From Nanosynbacter sp963540705 (GTDB lineage: Bacteria > Patescibacteriota > Saccharimonadia > Saccharimonadales > Saccharimonadaceae): a stretch of 23,738 nt of DNA. Under the pieces are notes generated by a model. It searched no databases. It worked only from the letters and a program-made list of their open reading frames with translations, and had not been told where the DNA came from. Position numbers and translations under genes: made by a program. The stretch spans positions 1 to 23,738 of the forward strand of contig CAUTQX010000007.1 in assembly GCA_963540705.1 (NCBI GenBank). The letters run 5' to 3'. Positions 23,719 through 23,738 of the stretch are shown one piece after another (the first letter of the stretch is position 1; each line of letters begins with the position of its first letter).

Positions 23719-23738
23719 GGTACGCTTTCGGACAAGGA

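Noticed and set aside
1..23738. Recoded UGA (code 25) as in Gracilibacteria or Absconditabacteria
   Set aside because: TGA ends the response regulator with an ATGA overlap to the kinase, and long intact genes contain no in-frame TGA.
1..23738. CRISPR array or Cas genes
   Set aside because: No regularly spaced repeats or Cas-like proteins were seen.

Overview
The window looks like a chromosomal segment from a member of the Patescibacteria/CPR, most likely Candidatus Saccharibacteria (TM7). This is inference from gene content: a CtpE-like and a PacL-like P-type ATPase, a compact GreA-like factor, a two-component system with NatAB-like ABC and AI-2E family genes, a serine recombinase of CPR type, and GC content in the low-to-mid 40s by eye. 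TGA acts as a normal stop (for example in the response regulator), which argues against the recoded Gracilibacteria and Absconditabacteria.

Layout. Bases 1-3910 hold core-type genes: the 3' part of a CtpE-like ATPase on the plus strand, facing a minus-strand pair (TrmA/RumA-type RNA methyltransferase, then a DUF3021 membrane protein). A complete tRNA-Gln(TTG) follows at 3970-4044. Its 3' end is repeated perfectly, 27 bp long, exactly 7400 bp downstream (4019-4045 and 11419-11445). The bases after the second copy contain what looks like the original tRNA terminator. The 7.4 kb between the copies is therefore read as an element integrated into tRNA-Gln. It carries a 1207-residue protein with an N-terminal PD-(D/E)XK-like nuclease domain and a very long helical tail but no P-loop, a two-gene plus-strand operon (DUF91/Shedu-like nuclease plus a 215-residue unknown partner), a small unknown ORF, a DUF2268 zinc protease, and an internally deleted, out-of-frame large serine recombinase. 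It looks like an immobilised defence-type island.

Just outside the right repeat is a second defence-type gene, a GmrSD-like DUF262+HNH protein, apparently co-transcribed with a P2-type calcium ATPase (11492-15788). Bases 15858-18008 hold a GreA-like factor and an OmpR-type two-component system. Divergent from it is an operon of ABC-2 ATPase, permease and AI-2E family transporter (18070-21180). cysS follows (21219-22652). The right end (22741-23718) has two overlapping small unknown genes bracketed by related copies of a TTGACAAGCAGA-type repeat and by hairpins.

A pattern running through the window is that genes opening a transcription unit often have a TATAAT-like box only 5-8 nt before the start codon and no Shine-Dalgarno. 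This suggests leaderless mRNAs. Genes inside operons tend to have AGGAG-like sites or overlap the previous stop.
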